Shown here piece after piece: positions 16,187-24,972 of a stretch of 64,000 nucleotides of DNA. This DNA is from Ornithinimicrobium ciconiae (GTDB lineage: Bacteria > Actinomycetota > Actinomycetes > Actinomycetales > Dermatophilaceae). Each line of letters opens with the position of its first letter. Position 1 is the stretch's first letter. The notes under the pieces are model-generated. The model ran no database searches and was not told where the DNA came from. It saw only the letters and a list, made by a program, of their open reading frames with translations. Made by a program: the position numbers and the translations under genes. The stretch spans positions 992,001 to 1,056,000 of the forward strand of contig NZ_CP041616.1 in assembly GCF_007197575.1 (NCBI RefSeq), written 5' to 3'.

Positions 16187-17656
16187 TCAGTCGGCGGTGA
16201 CCCGGTGCTCACCGAGCACCAGGTGGTCCATCTCCTCGTCGGACAGCTCCTGCTGGCTGGAGCGGTGCATCAGGTAGAAGACCACGCCCAGCGCGATCCA
16301 GACACCTAGCGCGATGAGCGACGGGGTGCCCAGCTGAGCCGGGGAGCCGGGAGTCATCAGCAGCAGGAAGAAGCCGACTCCGGTGATCGTGCCGAGGCCG
16401 CTCATCACCTTCTTCAAGCTCGATCGCACACCCTCAGGGTCCCCTGGGCGGGCGGGTGAGTCGGACCAACGGAACATCCGGAAGGCCGCACAACAGGTGT
16501 AGGTGTAGGCGATGGTCACCCCGACCGAGCTCATGTCGACCACCCAGACCAGCGCCTCGCGCCCGAACCACGGGGCGATGAGGCACAGGGCGGTGACAAA
16601 CCAGATCGCCAGGGCAGGGGTGCCGGTCGTCGTGTGGAGCCGGGCGAAGGCCGGCGGGATGGTGTGCGCCCGGCCCATCGCGAACAGCAGCCGGCTCGCG
16701 GACACGAAGAAGCCGTTGAGGCCGGTGAACACCCCCATGCACAGCCCGATGGCCAGGACCAGCAGACCGACATTGCCAAATAGTGAGGACGCGGCATCCG
16801 CGGTGCCCCAGGCAGTCTCGCCGGCGACCAGCTCGGGCCACGGGAAGGCGATGGCGGTGGTCAGCACCATCGCGACATAGATGCCGGCCGCCACCACGAT
16901 CGCCATGATGATCAGACCGAAGGCCTTGCTCGGTGGGAAGTCGAACTCCTCGGCGGCCTGCGGGACGTTGTCGAAGCCGACATAGGCCCACGGGGCGATC
17001 GCGACGATCGCCAGGATCGCGGGGACGGCGCCGGTGCCGGACGGGAAGGCGGGGCTGAGGTTGGACAGCGGGGTGTCCGGGTGCAGCAGGGCACCGATCA
17101 GCAGGAAGCCGACCGCCGCGAGCATGACGATGCAGAAGATGAACTGCATCCGGCCGGACAGCGTGGCACCTCTGACGTTGAGCACTGCGAAGAGCAGCAG
17201 CGCCAGGCTGGCCACGACGACCTCCCCGAGGTAGACCTGCCAGCCCGCCACCTCCCACAACGGCACCCACTCCACCACCCAGGGCACCATCCGGCGGAAG
17301 ATCAGCGCGAAGGCGGAGGCGTTGAGGGCCACGATCGACATGTAGCCCAGCGTCAGGAACCACCCGCAGATGTAGGCGTTGAGCCGCCCGAACGCGGTGT
17401 AGGCATAGGCGTACTCACCCCCGGAGACGGGGAAGGTGCGGATCAGGAAGCCATAGCTCACCGCGATCAGGCACATCAGCGCCCCGCCGATCAGCAGCCC
17501 GATGATGGTGCCGAGGGGGCCGGCGGTGGCCAGCCAGTCGGTGGGCAGCACGAAGGCCCCCCACCCGATGGCTGAGCCGAGGGCGATGGCCCAGACCCAC
17601 TGCGGTTTCAAGGTGCGTTGGAGCTCGGTGCGGTCCGTTGCGGATGGTGTGCTCAC
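16187..17656 (-). CDS. APC-superfamily amino acid permease
   Basis: Secondary transporter of 489 residues with about 12 membrane helices, probably taking up an amino acid or amine. The APC hallmark in helix 1, ALGSAIGWGAFVLP, is present, as are PVSGGEYAYAYTAFG in helix 2-3 and the helix 6 motif APWAYVGFDNVPQAAEEF. The substrate cannot be read from the sequence. GTG start with GGAAGACGAG upstream. Located between menD and the helicase-associated gene but with no obvious link to either. C-terminal tail about 30 residues, acidic. Confidence 0.92.
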   Translation of the reverse strand: MSTPSATDRTELQRTLKPQWVWAIALGSAIGWGAFVLPTDWLATAGPLGTIIGLLIGGALMCLIAVSYGFLIRTFPVSGGEYAYAYTAFGRLNAYICGWFLTLGYMSIVALNASAFALIFRRMVPWVVEWVPLWEVAGWQVYLGEVVVASLALLLFAVLNVRGATLSGRMQFIFCIVMLAAVGFLLIGALLHPDTPLSNLSPAFPSGTGAVPAILAIVAIAPWAYVGFDNVPQAAEEFDFPPSKAFGLIIMAIVVAAGIYVAMVLTTAIAFPWPELVAGETAWGTADAASSLFGNVGLLVLAIGLCMGVFTGLNGFFVSASRLLFAMGRAHTIPPAFARLHTTTGTPALAIWFVTALCLIAPWFGREALVWVVDMSSVGVTIAYTYTCCAAFRMFRWSDSPARPGDPEGVRSSLKKVMSGLGTITGVGFFLLLMTPGSPAQLGTPSLIALGVWIALGVVFYLMHRSSQQELSDEEMDHLVLGEHRVTAD

Positions 17657-17776
17657 GCTCGTCTTCCGTCCGGTGGGTGGAGCCTGGTTGACCGTATGCC
17701 GTCAGGAGCCCTGGCGCACGCCAGCCACACGCTGTTGGACCAGATTGATGCCGTCCCCGAGGACCGTGGAAGGGCG

Positions 17777-19999
17777 TCAGTCGGCGGCGGCGACGCCGGA
17801 GATCCGGTGCAGCAGGAAGGTGCGGGGTGCGTCCTGGTCGGCGACGGTGCCCCGCACCCGCCCCTGCTCGACGGCGGTGGGACGCAGCAGCAGACGCTGG
17901 ATGCCACCCACCTCGTCGGCATAGCCGATCCAGACCGGGAGCCGCTCGGCCGCCGCCTCACGCAGCAGCGCCGAGGTGACCACGGGGTCGGTGGCTGCGG
18001 GCAGGCCGTTGCCGCCGCGGGGGCGGGTGGACTCGGCACCGACCATCACCTCGACGATGCGTCTGGCGGTCTCCGCATCCACCGTGCTCACCCGGGTGGG
18101 AGTGGTCGACCGTCGCGGAGCCCGGTGGTCCTGCAGGGACACCAGCGTCATCCCACCGTCCGTGCCTTCGGCGACGGGGCCGTACTGCCCCTCCCGCAGC
18201 ACGTCGAGCACGGTCGTGGCCGGCACCGGGCTGACCAGCACCGTCGGGGCGATCCGGCGCAACTGCAGCAGGGCGACGCCGCGGTCGGCGAGCACCCGGT
18301 CGAGCAGGGCGGCGTCATCGGAGCGCACATAGGACCCGACCGACCCGACCCGGGCCACACCGTGCCGGCGGGCCACATCGCGGACCAGGTACTCCAACGG
18401 CTGAGGCACTCCGGTCCGGCTGATCGAGGACACCTCGCTCAGGACTCGGTCTGCTGACCAGCCCAGGTCCAGCGCGCGTCGGATGCCGGCCTCGGTGATG
18501 CGGTGCACGGTGGCGCCCCCGCGCGACTCCACCTCGCCTAGCAGGCGCATCACCGAGCGGGCCGGACCGTCCAGCCGGCCGGGGGCGACGGCCGTCAGGT
18601 CGGCCTGGACCAGGACGTGCTCGACAGCCTCGGGGATGTGGGCGTCCATCTGCTGACCGGCGGCCGCCGGGTCCCCGGTGAGTATGCCGTGGGCGGCCGT
18701 GGACAGGGCGCCGCGCCCGGTGAGGCCGGCCCAGTCGGCCTCGCGCAGCACGACTTGGACGCCAGGGTCGGCAGAGCGGGTCATCCGGATCGGGTGGCGC
18801 CACCGCAGCAGGTCGCCGAGGAAGTCGGCGGCCGGTGCCGTGCCTGGCGGCAGGGAGGCGAGGGCAGCGAGCACGTCCTGACGGCGCTGGCGGCCAAAGG
18901 GCCAGGAGGTCTGGGTGCTCAGGGCGTTGACCTTGCCGCTGCCGTCGGCGGAGCCCACGAGGGAGGGGGCTGCCACCATCCGGTGCCAGGCGTTGGCGAG
19001 AACCGCCCACCGCTGCCCGGCGGGCAGCTCGGCCCAGTCGTCGGCGTCGCCCGTCGGCATCCAGGCGGGGTCCGGGGAGGTGTCGGCGCCCAGCAGCCCG
19101 GCGGCGTGCAGCACCTCCACCAGCCAGGCCGCCTCAGCGGTGGTCGTCTCCAGCAGGGTGGCGACCCGGGCCAGGTCGCGCACCGCGAGGCCGCCGGTCC
19201 GCAGGACCCGTGCCGGTCGGGTGCCCCACTCGTCCAGGAGCTCGCCGGCCTGCTCCAGCAACTGTGCTGCCCGTCCGCCCGCCGTGGCGTCGACGAGGTC
19301 GGTGTCGAGGGCGGGGTCGTCCGGCACCGGTGGTTCGAGCTCTGGCTGCCGGTGCACCTGCCCCTCGCGCAGGTGCAGGGCCACCTGCCGGGGGAGCAGC
19401 ACATGACTCTCGTCCGTGGGGTGCAGCAGGTGTCGCTGGAGGAGCTGCTCGCCAGCCTCGCGCATGGCGTGGTCGCCGCTGCCGCCGGCGGGCAGCACCC
19501 CGACCGGGGGTCCCCAGGTCAGGGCGTCCAGGATGGCGCGGGCCCGGGGGCCGAGCCCCTGGAGCGCCTGGGTGAGCGGCTCGCCGGTCGGTGCGTCCTC
19601 ACTGTCGGGCCCCAGGCCGGCCGGGGCGCCGATCACCTCCTGCACGGTGCGGGCAGCGCGGTATCCCTCGGGGCTGCGCCAGCACAGGGCGAGGTCGCAC
19701 AGCTGGTCGATGAGCTCGGTGACCCGCGGGGACCGTCGGGCCTCGCCCAGTGCTGCCGCGATGTCACCGAGCTGGGCAGCGCCCAGGACGCACACCACCT
19801 CGAGGGTCTGGAGCAGCGCCAGGTCGAGTCCGTCGAGGGCTCGCTGCACGCTGGAGCGGGTCGTTGCGCGGGCGGCCAGTGTAGTCAGGTCAGCCGGGGT
19901 CGGGCGCGCGAGGTCGGGTCGCGCCACGAGCAGCGCGGCGAGCTCCTCGGGGGAGCGTCCGCGCAGGTCGTCAGCGAGGCTCCGGGCACGGGTGGACAC
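17777..19999 (-). CDS. Helicase-associated-domain protein (XPB partner)
   Basis: Protein of 740 residues of the actinobacterial class that carries a helicase C-terminal-associated domain and usually accompanies an XPB-type helicase; probably DNA-binding. The N-terminus (LADDLRGRSPEELAALLVARPDL) and middle contain several winged-helix-like segments (DLARVATLLETTTAEAAWLVEVL). The C-terminal part (VLRRIAPTVLVSPVP, then REAAAERLPVWIGYAD) resembles a WYL-like or helicase-associated fold. No Walker motifs are seen. The GTG start has no ribosome site but lies six bases after TACCGT, suggesting a leaderless message; an upstream in-frame start would add a non-conserved extension. The XPB gene is about 8 kb upstream rather than adjacent. 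Confidence 0.85.
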   Translation of the reverse strand: MSTRARSLADDLRGRSPEELAALLVARPDLARPTPADLTTLAARATTRSSVQRALDGLDLALLQTLEVVCVLGAAQLGDIAAALGEARRSPRVTELIDQLCDLALCWRSPEGYRAARTVQEVIGAPAGLGPDSEDAPTGEPLTQALQGLGPRARAILDALTWGPPVGVLPAGGSGDHAMREAGEQLLQRHLLHPTDESHVLLPRQVALHLREGQVHRQPELEPPVPDDPALDTDLVDATAGGRAAQLLEQAGELLDEWGTRPARVLRTGGLAVRDLARVATLLETTTAEAAWLVEVLHAAGLLGADTSPDPAWMPTGDADDWAELPAGQRWAVLANAWHRMVAAPSLVGSADGSGKVNALSTQTSWPFGRQRRQDVLAALASLPPGTAPAADFLGDLLRWRHPIRMTRSADPGVQVVLREADWAGLTGRGALSTAAHGILTGDPAAAGQQMDAHIPEAVEHVLVQADLTAVAPGRLDGPARSVMRLLGEVESRGGATVHRITEAGIRRALDLGWSADRVLSEVSSISRTGVPQPLEYLVRDVARRHGVARVGSVGSYVRSDDAALLDRVLADRGVALLQLRRIAPTVLVSPVPATTVLDVLREGQYGPVAEGTDGGMTLVSLQDHRAPRRSTTPTRVSTVDAETARRIVEVMVGAESTRPRGGNGLPAATDPVVTSALLREAAAERLPVWIGYADEVGGIQRLLLRPTAVEQGRVRGTVADQDAPRTFLLHRISGVAAAD

Positions 20000-20005
20000 C
20001 TGACT

Positions 20006-20011
20006 ACGGTA
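20006..20011 (-). promoter_or_regulatory. Candidate -10 element (TACCGT) for leaderless helicase-associated mRNA
   Basis: Minus-strand TACCGT is followed by six bases and then the GTG at 19999, the spacing expected if transcription starts at the start codon. Confidence 0.35.
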
Positions 20012-20077
20012 GCCGCCACCGACCGCCGGACCGACTCCATCGCGGACCGACGCCATCGTGTGCTGACCGCATGCCGG

Positions 20078-21547
20078 TCAGAAGCGTGACGAGCTGCCCG
20101 CGCCGCTGAAGCTGCCCCCGCTGCTGTAGCCGGAGGTGGAGCCGCTGGAGGACGAGGAACGGGACGCCTGGACCTGCTGGGTGCCGGTCGTGTAGCCGGA
20201 GTGGAACGAGTCGATGGTGATCCAGGTCCACATGTGGTCCGTGGTGCTCAGGATCGTGGGCTCGGACCGGACCCGCTCCCGGCGCAGCGCGTCCTGCATC
20301 GTCTCCTGCTCGGACTCGTCATCGCTGTAGGCACGGGCCACCGCGCCAGCCAACGTGTCCAGGTGCCCGCTCAACGTGTCACGCATCGTGCGCACGGCGT
20401 CCAGCGCATCGTCCGGTGTGGTCGCTCCGGTGTCCAGGTCCCCGCGCAGCTGATCCAGGTCCACGAGGGACTGGGAGGCGAACTCGCGCAGCGGCTGGGC
20501 GACGTCGAGGCCCCGCACCTCCTCGTCGAGGGTGGCGGACAGGAGGGGGTCCACGCCGTGGAGGTCCTGGCGCAGGGAGGCGATCTGACGCTCCCAGGCC
20601 TGCGGCCAGGCTCGGTCCAGGTTGAGTAGGGCGGCGGTGTCCGCGATGACGTCGTCGAGCGTGTCCAGCTCCTCCCCAGCGTGCTGATATCTCGTCAGCG
20701 TCGACAGGGAGTCGCTGCTGTCATAACTGGTCTCCGGGATCGAGCGGGCCTGGTTGCCCAGCTCGGTCAGCTCCCGGAAGGCGGCCGTGTAGTCCGCATA
20801 ACGTTCAAGCATGGCCCCGCCGTAGCGGGACTGCTCAGGGATCAGATTGGCGTGCACCTGCGTCTCGTCATAGTCGCGGACCACGTTGGCCATCGCCCTA
20901 TCACCGGCAGCACGGGCGGCCCTGCTCTTGTTGCGCCGCCTCGTCCCCGCAAAGAGGTAGCCGCCAGCTCCCGTCAGCGTGGCCAGCGACACCGCGCCAC
21001 CCACGAACATGCCCCCGCCCGAGCGCGCGAAAGGCCGGTTCATCTGCCCGGCGGCGGCCTCGACGCCAGCGATCGAACCCTCGGTCCAGTGCCCCCTGCG
21101 AAAGTCGTCCTTCATGGCCTCCTGAATGTCGTCCTGGGCGTCCTGCGAGACCTTGCGGTTCTCCCCAAAATAGGTGCCGACCAGCCGTCCCTCAGGGTCC
21201 ACCCCGAGGATGAAGAGGTCGTCGGCCCACTTCTGCTCGTTGTCGCTGAGCCAGTCGGGCCGGGTCGTCTTGGCATGCTCCAGCGCCGCGTCGTTCAGTG
21301 CGTAGTCGTCTATGAGCGCCTCGGACCCACCGCGGTGGGTGAAGACCGCCACGTCGGTCGGTTCGTAAAAACTCATTTCGTCGACCGCAGCCTCCAGGTC
21401 CGGGGCATAGAGGATCCCGGCGGTGTCCTCGATCTGGAGCGCGGTGGCGCCGTGTTCGGGAGCCTGGCTGAGGAACAGCCCCAGACTGGTCCCGACGACG
21501 CCTAACGTCGCGGCGCCTCCGATGATGGCACGCTGGCGGATCGACAT
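20078..21547 (-). CDS. DUF5129/TPM-like membrane protein
   Basis: Membrane protein of 489 residues. After an N-terminal hydrophobic segment (about 6-25) lies an extracytoplasmic TPM-like domain (about 35-155, with EDTAGILYAP, VAVFTHRGG and DDLFILGVDPEGRLVGTYFG). A second membrane segment (about 185-205, GGAVSLATLTGAGGYLFAG) follows, then a long helical cytoplasmic region and a Ser/Gly-rich tail ending SGAGSSSRF. This matches what I know of DUF5129 proteins of Micrococcales; role unknown, perhaps envelope maintenance. GGGAGGAA precedes the ATG at 21547. It lies 167 bases after the Eis-like gene on the same strand. Confidence 0.75.
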   Translation of the reverse strand: MSIRQRAIIGGAATLGVVGTSLGLFLSQAPEHGATALQIEDTAGILYAPDLEAAVDEMSFYEPTDVAVFTHRGGSEALIDDYALNDAALEHAKTTRPDWLSDNEQKWADDLFILGVDPEGRLVGTYFGENRKVSQDAQDDIQEAMKDDFRRGHWTEGSIAGVEAAAGQMNRPFARSGGGMFVGGAVSLATLTGAGGYLFAGTRRRNKSRAARAAGDRAMANVVRDYDETQVHANLIPEQSRYGGAMLERYADYTAAFRELTELGNQARSIPETSYDSSDSLSTLTRYQHAGEELDTLDDVIADTAALLNLDRAWPQAWERQIASLRQDLHGVDPLLSATLDEEVRGLDVAQPLREFASQSLVDLDQLRGDLDTGATTPDDALDAVRTMRDTLSGHLDTLAGAVARAYSDDESEQETMQDALRRERVRSEPTILSTTDHMWTWITIDSFHSGYTTGTQQVQASRSSSSSGSTSGYSSGGSFSGAGSSSRF

Positions 21548-21714
21548 ACGGCAATTCCTCCCTGGCACCGACCCCCTGCCGGATGCCTGACTCCGGGCGC
21601 ACGGGCGACCGGAGGCTCACAATCTATCGACGCTGGCCGTCCGGGTGTGGTTCCGCTGCCCACAGGGTGTCGGGTCCGGGACGACCGCCCTGGCCTGCTC
21701 GGCGACGCTGACCC

Positions 21715-23064
21715 TCAGAAGCCGATGGCCGCGACGGGCTCGACGTCGGCGCGCATCGCCCGGGACAGCTCGGCGGCGGCGCCGGGTCGCAGCTCGGTCA
21801 CCGTGCCTGCCGCAGCCTGGCCTGCGATGGGACGCGAGCCGAGGTAGGCCGCCCCGAGCGCGGCGACCGGTAGGCGCACGTCGGGCGCATCGTCCGTGGG
21901 CAGACAGCGACCGACACCGTCGGCGCCGGCCGTGAGTCGCCAGCGGCGCTGGTTCCAGGGGCACACGGGATCGAGGACGTCGAGGACCAGATCGACGGCT
22001 GTGCTGTAGCCACGAGCAGTCATCGCCTTGTCGACGTCGACCAGCCGCACCCACAGCGAGTCCCCGGCACGCAACCCTGCCGAGCGGGGACCACCAGCCC
22101 ACCAGAGCAGTGGGTCATCGATTCCCCGTCCGTCGAGGGTGACCGTGCCGGTGAGGTCGAAGTCGACGACGCGACGGGCCAGGGCCAGCAGGGCGGCGGT
22201 GTCCGTGGCTCCCATCTCGCGCACCGTCACCTCGCCACCGGGCACCCCGTGCTCCCACTTGGGGGACCGTCGGAACAGGGCGTAGCCGCAGACGTCCTCG
22301 CCACGCGTGGCAAACAGGACCTGCATCGGCTCCTTGCTGCCGCGCGCCACGGGGAAGTCACGGAACCACACCGCAGCCATCGCATCCGTCCGGGTGACGG
22401 CGCCGAGGGTGTGCTCGGCAGCGCGCAGGTGGGCTCGCTGGATCACCTTCATCGCCTCGGGGGTGCCGGCCGGGACGATGTGCGTGGTGACCTGGTCAGC
22501 AGCGCTCGCCAGTGCGGCGCCCGCGTCCAGGCTGGCCCCTCGTCCGAGGGTGAGTGTGACGTCCAGGGAGGCTGCCCCGTAGCCGAATCGTCCGTAGATC
22601 CCGACCTCTGCTGCCTGCAACCCGGCGACGGCCTCGCCCTCGTCGTGGGCGGTGTGCAGGTGTGCGGTCATCATCTGGCGCAGGACGCCGCGACGGCGCT
22701 GGTCAGGGTGGACACCGACCCAGGTGAGGCCATTCATCGGGAGCCGGACCAGCGATCCGTGGGGGCCCGGGGCGGTGACCGCCATCGCCCACGAGGCATA
22801 CATCCCGGCCAATGGGGCGGGGGTGCCGGCAGAGGCACCCACGCGTGGTGTCGGCGTGACGAGCTCGGCGCCTCGAGTGCGCTCAAAGTCCAGCTCGGCC
22901 AGGGCCTCCTCCGTGCTGACCCCGGGCGCCACCTCAAACCAGACGAGGTGCTCCAGGGCCATGATGCGCTCGGCATCGCCAGGGCCCAGGTCGACCAGCC
23001 TCGTGGCAGGTGCCGGAGGCGGGTCGACAGCGGGTGTGGTCGTCGCGGGACTCTCGTGATTCAC
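21715..23064 (-). CDS. Eis-like GNAT N-acetyltransferase
   Basis: Acetyl-CoA-dependent acetyltransferase of 449 residues related to mycobacterial Eis, which modifies aminoglycosides and lysine residues. An N-terminal GNAT domain has the acetyl-CoA loop WVGVHPDQRRRGVLRQMM and the Eis signature IYGRFGYGAA with the catalytic-acid Tyr region. A second, degenerate GNAT lobe and a C-terminal sterol-carrier-like domain follow. The protein ends in Phe (VAAIGF), as Eis does, where the C-terminal carboxylate acts as the general base. The GTG start overlaps no neighbour; divergent from the MFS gene with 83 bases between. Substrate unknown. Confidence 0.9.
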   Translation of the reverse strand: MNHESPATTTPAVDPPPAPATRLVDLGPGDAERIMALEHLVWFEVAPGVSTEEALAELDFERTRGAELVTPTPRVGASAGTPAPLAGMYASWAMAVTAPGPHGSLVRLPMNGLTWVGVHPDQRRRGVLRQMMTAHLHTAHDEGEAVAGLQAAEVGIYGRFGYGAASLDVTLTLGRGASLDAGAALASAADQVTTHIVPAGTPEAMKVIQRAHLRAAEHTLGAVTRTDAMAAVWFRDFPVARGSKEPMQVLFATRGEDVCGYALFRRSPKWEHGVPGGEVTVREMGATDTAALLALARRVVDFDLTGTVTLDGRGIDDPLLWWAGGPRSAGLRAGDSLWVRLVDVDKAMTARGYSTAVDLVLDVLDPVCPWNQRRWRLTAGADGVGRCLPTDDAPDVRLPVAALGAAYLGSRPIAGQAAAGTVTELRPGAAAELSRAMRADVEPVAAIGF

Positions 23065-23147
23065 TCAGCCAGTCTCCCGCGCGAGTGCCGTGGGGACCAG
23101 TGGTTTTCACAGAACGCGAGCCCTCGTGCGGGGCCGAAGGAGGACGG

Positions 23148-24347
23148 GTGCAGGAGACTCACCAGGCGCACGCTACGGCAGGACGTCAGGGCTCACCCCT
23201 GGCCGTCGCGCTGGTCTTCGCCGCCTCCGGTTTCGTGATGGCCCAGACGCTCTCCCGGGTGCCCGCGCTGCGCGACAGCGTCGGGGCGTCCGAGGCCGAG
23301 CTCGGGCTCGCCCTGGTCGGGGGTGGCGTGGGCTCGCTCCTGGCGATGCCGCACACGGCCCGTCTGGTCGACCGGTTCGGCAACCGCAGCGTCACGGCCG
23401 TGGCGCTCGTCCTGGGCAGCCTCGGCTGGGGGAGCGTCGGCTTCGCCCCGAACGTGTGGGCGCTGGCCGGGCTCCTCGTGCTGGCCGGAGCCCCCGTGGG
23501 CATCTGGGATGTGTCGATGAACATCCAGGGCACCCGGGTCGAGCAGCTGCACCAGCGGACCCTGATGCCCTATCTGCACGCCGCCTTCTCTGCTGGCGCG
23601 GTCCTCGGGGCCAGCCTGGGGGCGTGGGCGGCGTGGCAGGGCGTGGGGTTGGTGCAGGTGGCCGCCGGCGCGATCGCCGGCCTGCTGGCGGGGTTGGCCG
23701 CGGTGCGCCGCTTCATCCCGGCCGACCCGCCCGAGGCCGTGACGCCGCAGGAAAGCACCGACGACCACCGGACCGGCAGCCGTGGCATCACCCGTGCCGA
23801 GTTGCTCATCGGGCTCGTCTGCCTGGCTGCCGCCCTCGCCGAGGGAGCGGCCAACGACTGGCTGGCTCTGCTGCTCGTCGACGTGCACGAGGCACCAGCG
23901 GGGTTCGGCGGTCTGGCGTTCATGGCCTTCAACGTCACGATGCTGATCGGTCGGCTGGTCGGTGGCGCGGCCACGACGCGCTGGGGTCGGGCCAACCTCG
24001 CTCGAGGCGGTGGCGTCCTGGCGGGGAGCGGGATCCTGCTGATCACCCTGGTGCCCTCGTTGGAGGTGGCGCTGGTGGCCTCACTGCTGTGGGGCCTGGG
24101 GATCTCGACGGTCTTCCCGGCAGCGATCTCCGCCGCCGGCGAGGTCCCGGGCCGTGGCAACCAGGCGATCGGTGTGGTCAGCACGATCGCCTACGGCGCG
24201 TTCCTGTTCGGGGCCCCCACCATCGGGCTGCTCGCCGGACTCTTCGGCCTGGACCGAGCGCTGTGGCTGGTCGTCGGCTTCCTCGCGGTGATGGTGCTCC
24301 TCGCAGGCAATCTCGGCGAGCGACGCTCCCGGGCGACCCGGCGCTAG
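23148..24347 (+). CDS. MFS transporter
   Basis: Major facilitator superfamily permease of 399 residues with 12 predicted helices in two halves and a central loop near residues 195-220. The family motif A region appears as ARLVDRFGNR in the loop after helix 2. A matching loop in the second half is GAATTRWGRANLARGG. The resemblance is to sugar/drug exporters of the FucP/YbjJ-like type; substrate unknown. GTG at 23148 is supported by GAAGGAGGACGG. Divergent from the Eis-like acetyltransferase, so the pair could share regulation and might act together in small-molecule resistance, which is speculation. Its stop overlaps the end of the converging GNAT gene by four bases. Confidence 0.9.
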   Translation: MQETHQAHATAGRQGSPLAVALVFAASGFVMAQTLSRVPALRDSVGASEAELGLALVGGGVGSLLAMPHTARLVDRFGNRSVTAVALVLGSLGWGSVGFAPNVWALAGLLVLAGAPVGIWDVSMNIQGTRVEQLHQRTLMPYLHAAFSAGAVLGASLGAWAAWQGVGLVQVAAGAIAGLLAGLAAVRRFIPADPPEAVTPQESTDDHRTGSRGITRAELLIGLVCLAAALAEGAANDWLALLLVDVHEAPAGFGGLAFMAFNVTMLIGRLVGGAATTRWGRANLARGGGVLAGSGILLITLVPSLEVALVASLLWGLGISTVFPAAISAAGEVPGRGNQAIGVVSTIAYGAFLFGAPTIGLLAGLFGLDRALWLVVGFLAVMVLLAGNLGERRSRATRR

Positions 24348-24970
24348 CTCAGGTCGATCCAGTAGCGGCGGGTCAGCGTCCCGTCCTCCTGCACCCGGGT
24401 GTCCTCCAGGACGCCGGCGCAGTGCTCGATGGTGCCGATCGACCCCGGATTGTCCGCGTCGCAGGTGACCAGGGAGCGCTCGATGCCGAGCCGCCGCACC
24501 ACGTCGAGTCCCTGGCGCAGCATCTCGGTGGCATAACCGAGGCGACGGTATCCCGGGCGCACCCCGTAGCCGATGTGCCCACCCACCTCGAGCAGTGCGG
24601 GGGTCAGCTGGTGCCGGATGTGAACTCGCCCCACGATCTGCCCGTCGACGAGGGCGAAGAGCATGGTCGCCGGGACGCGGCCCGGGGCCAGATCGGTGCC
24701 GGTCCGGTCCTTCTCGACCTTGTCGAGGTAGCGCTCCCAGGTCTGCTCGGCTGACGCCTCGGGAAAGTCCCAGAGGGCGAAGTTGAAGTCGTCCTCGGCG
24801 AGTTCGGACTGGGCAGCCAGCACCTGGTCCCGGTCCTCGTGGCGGGGCTCACGCAGGGTCAGCCGGCCGGCCGCCCCCCGACCGGTCGTCCCCCGACCGG
24901 TCGCCTCCCGACCGGTCGTCCCTCTTTTCCCGCGCGAGGCGTGCCGCGTCTCCCTGTCATGCGGGGGCAT
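24344..24970 (-). CDS. GNAT-family N-acetyltransferase with repeat-bearing N-terminus
   Basis: Acetyltransferase of 208 residues. The GNAT core starts about residue 36 (LTLREPRHEDRDQVLAAQ) and has the acetyl-CoA loop VRPGYRRLGYATEML and the strand-helix ending GIERSLVTCDADNPGSIGTIEHC. This is the pattern of predicted acetyltransferases acting on small molecules. The N-terminal 35 residues are Arg/Gly/Thr-rich and come from three 15-bp tandem repeats (24880-24924). ATG at 24970 is two bases after the MenF stop, so it is coupled to MenF; the start could be further in, after the repeats. Confidence 0.85.
   Translation of the reverse strand: MPPHDRETRHASRGKRGTTGREATGRGTTGRGAAGRLTLREPRHEDRDQVLAAQSELAEDDFNFALWDFPEASAEQTWERYLDKVEKDRTGTDLAPGRVPATMLFALVDGQIVGRVHIRHQLTPALLEVGGHIGYGVRPGYRRLGYATEMLRQGLDVVRRLGIERSLVTCDADNPGSIGTIEHCAGVLEDTRVQEDGTLTRRYWIDLS
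24880..24924. repeat. Three tandem 15-bp repeats
   Basis: Units at 24880, 24895 and 24910, each beginning GACCGGTCG and differing at one to three positions. They lie in the 5' part of the GNAT gene and encode the repeated TGR residues of its N-terminus. Each contains the palindrome GACCGGTC. Confidence 0.85.
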
Positions 24971-24972
24971 GG

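Noticed and set aside
17711..17724. CTGGCG-CA-CGCCAG as a terminator after the helicase-associated gene
   Set aside because: A two-base loop cannot form the full stem and no T-run follows.
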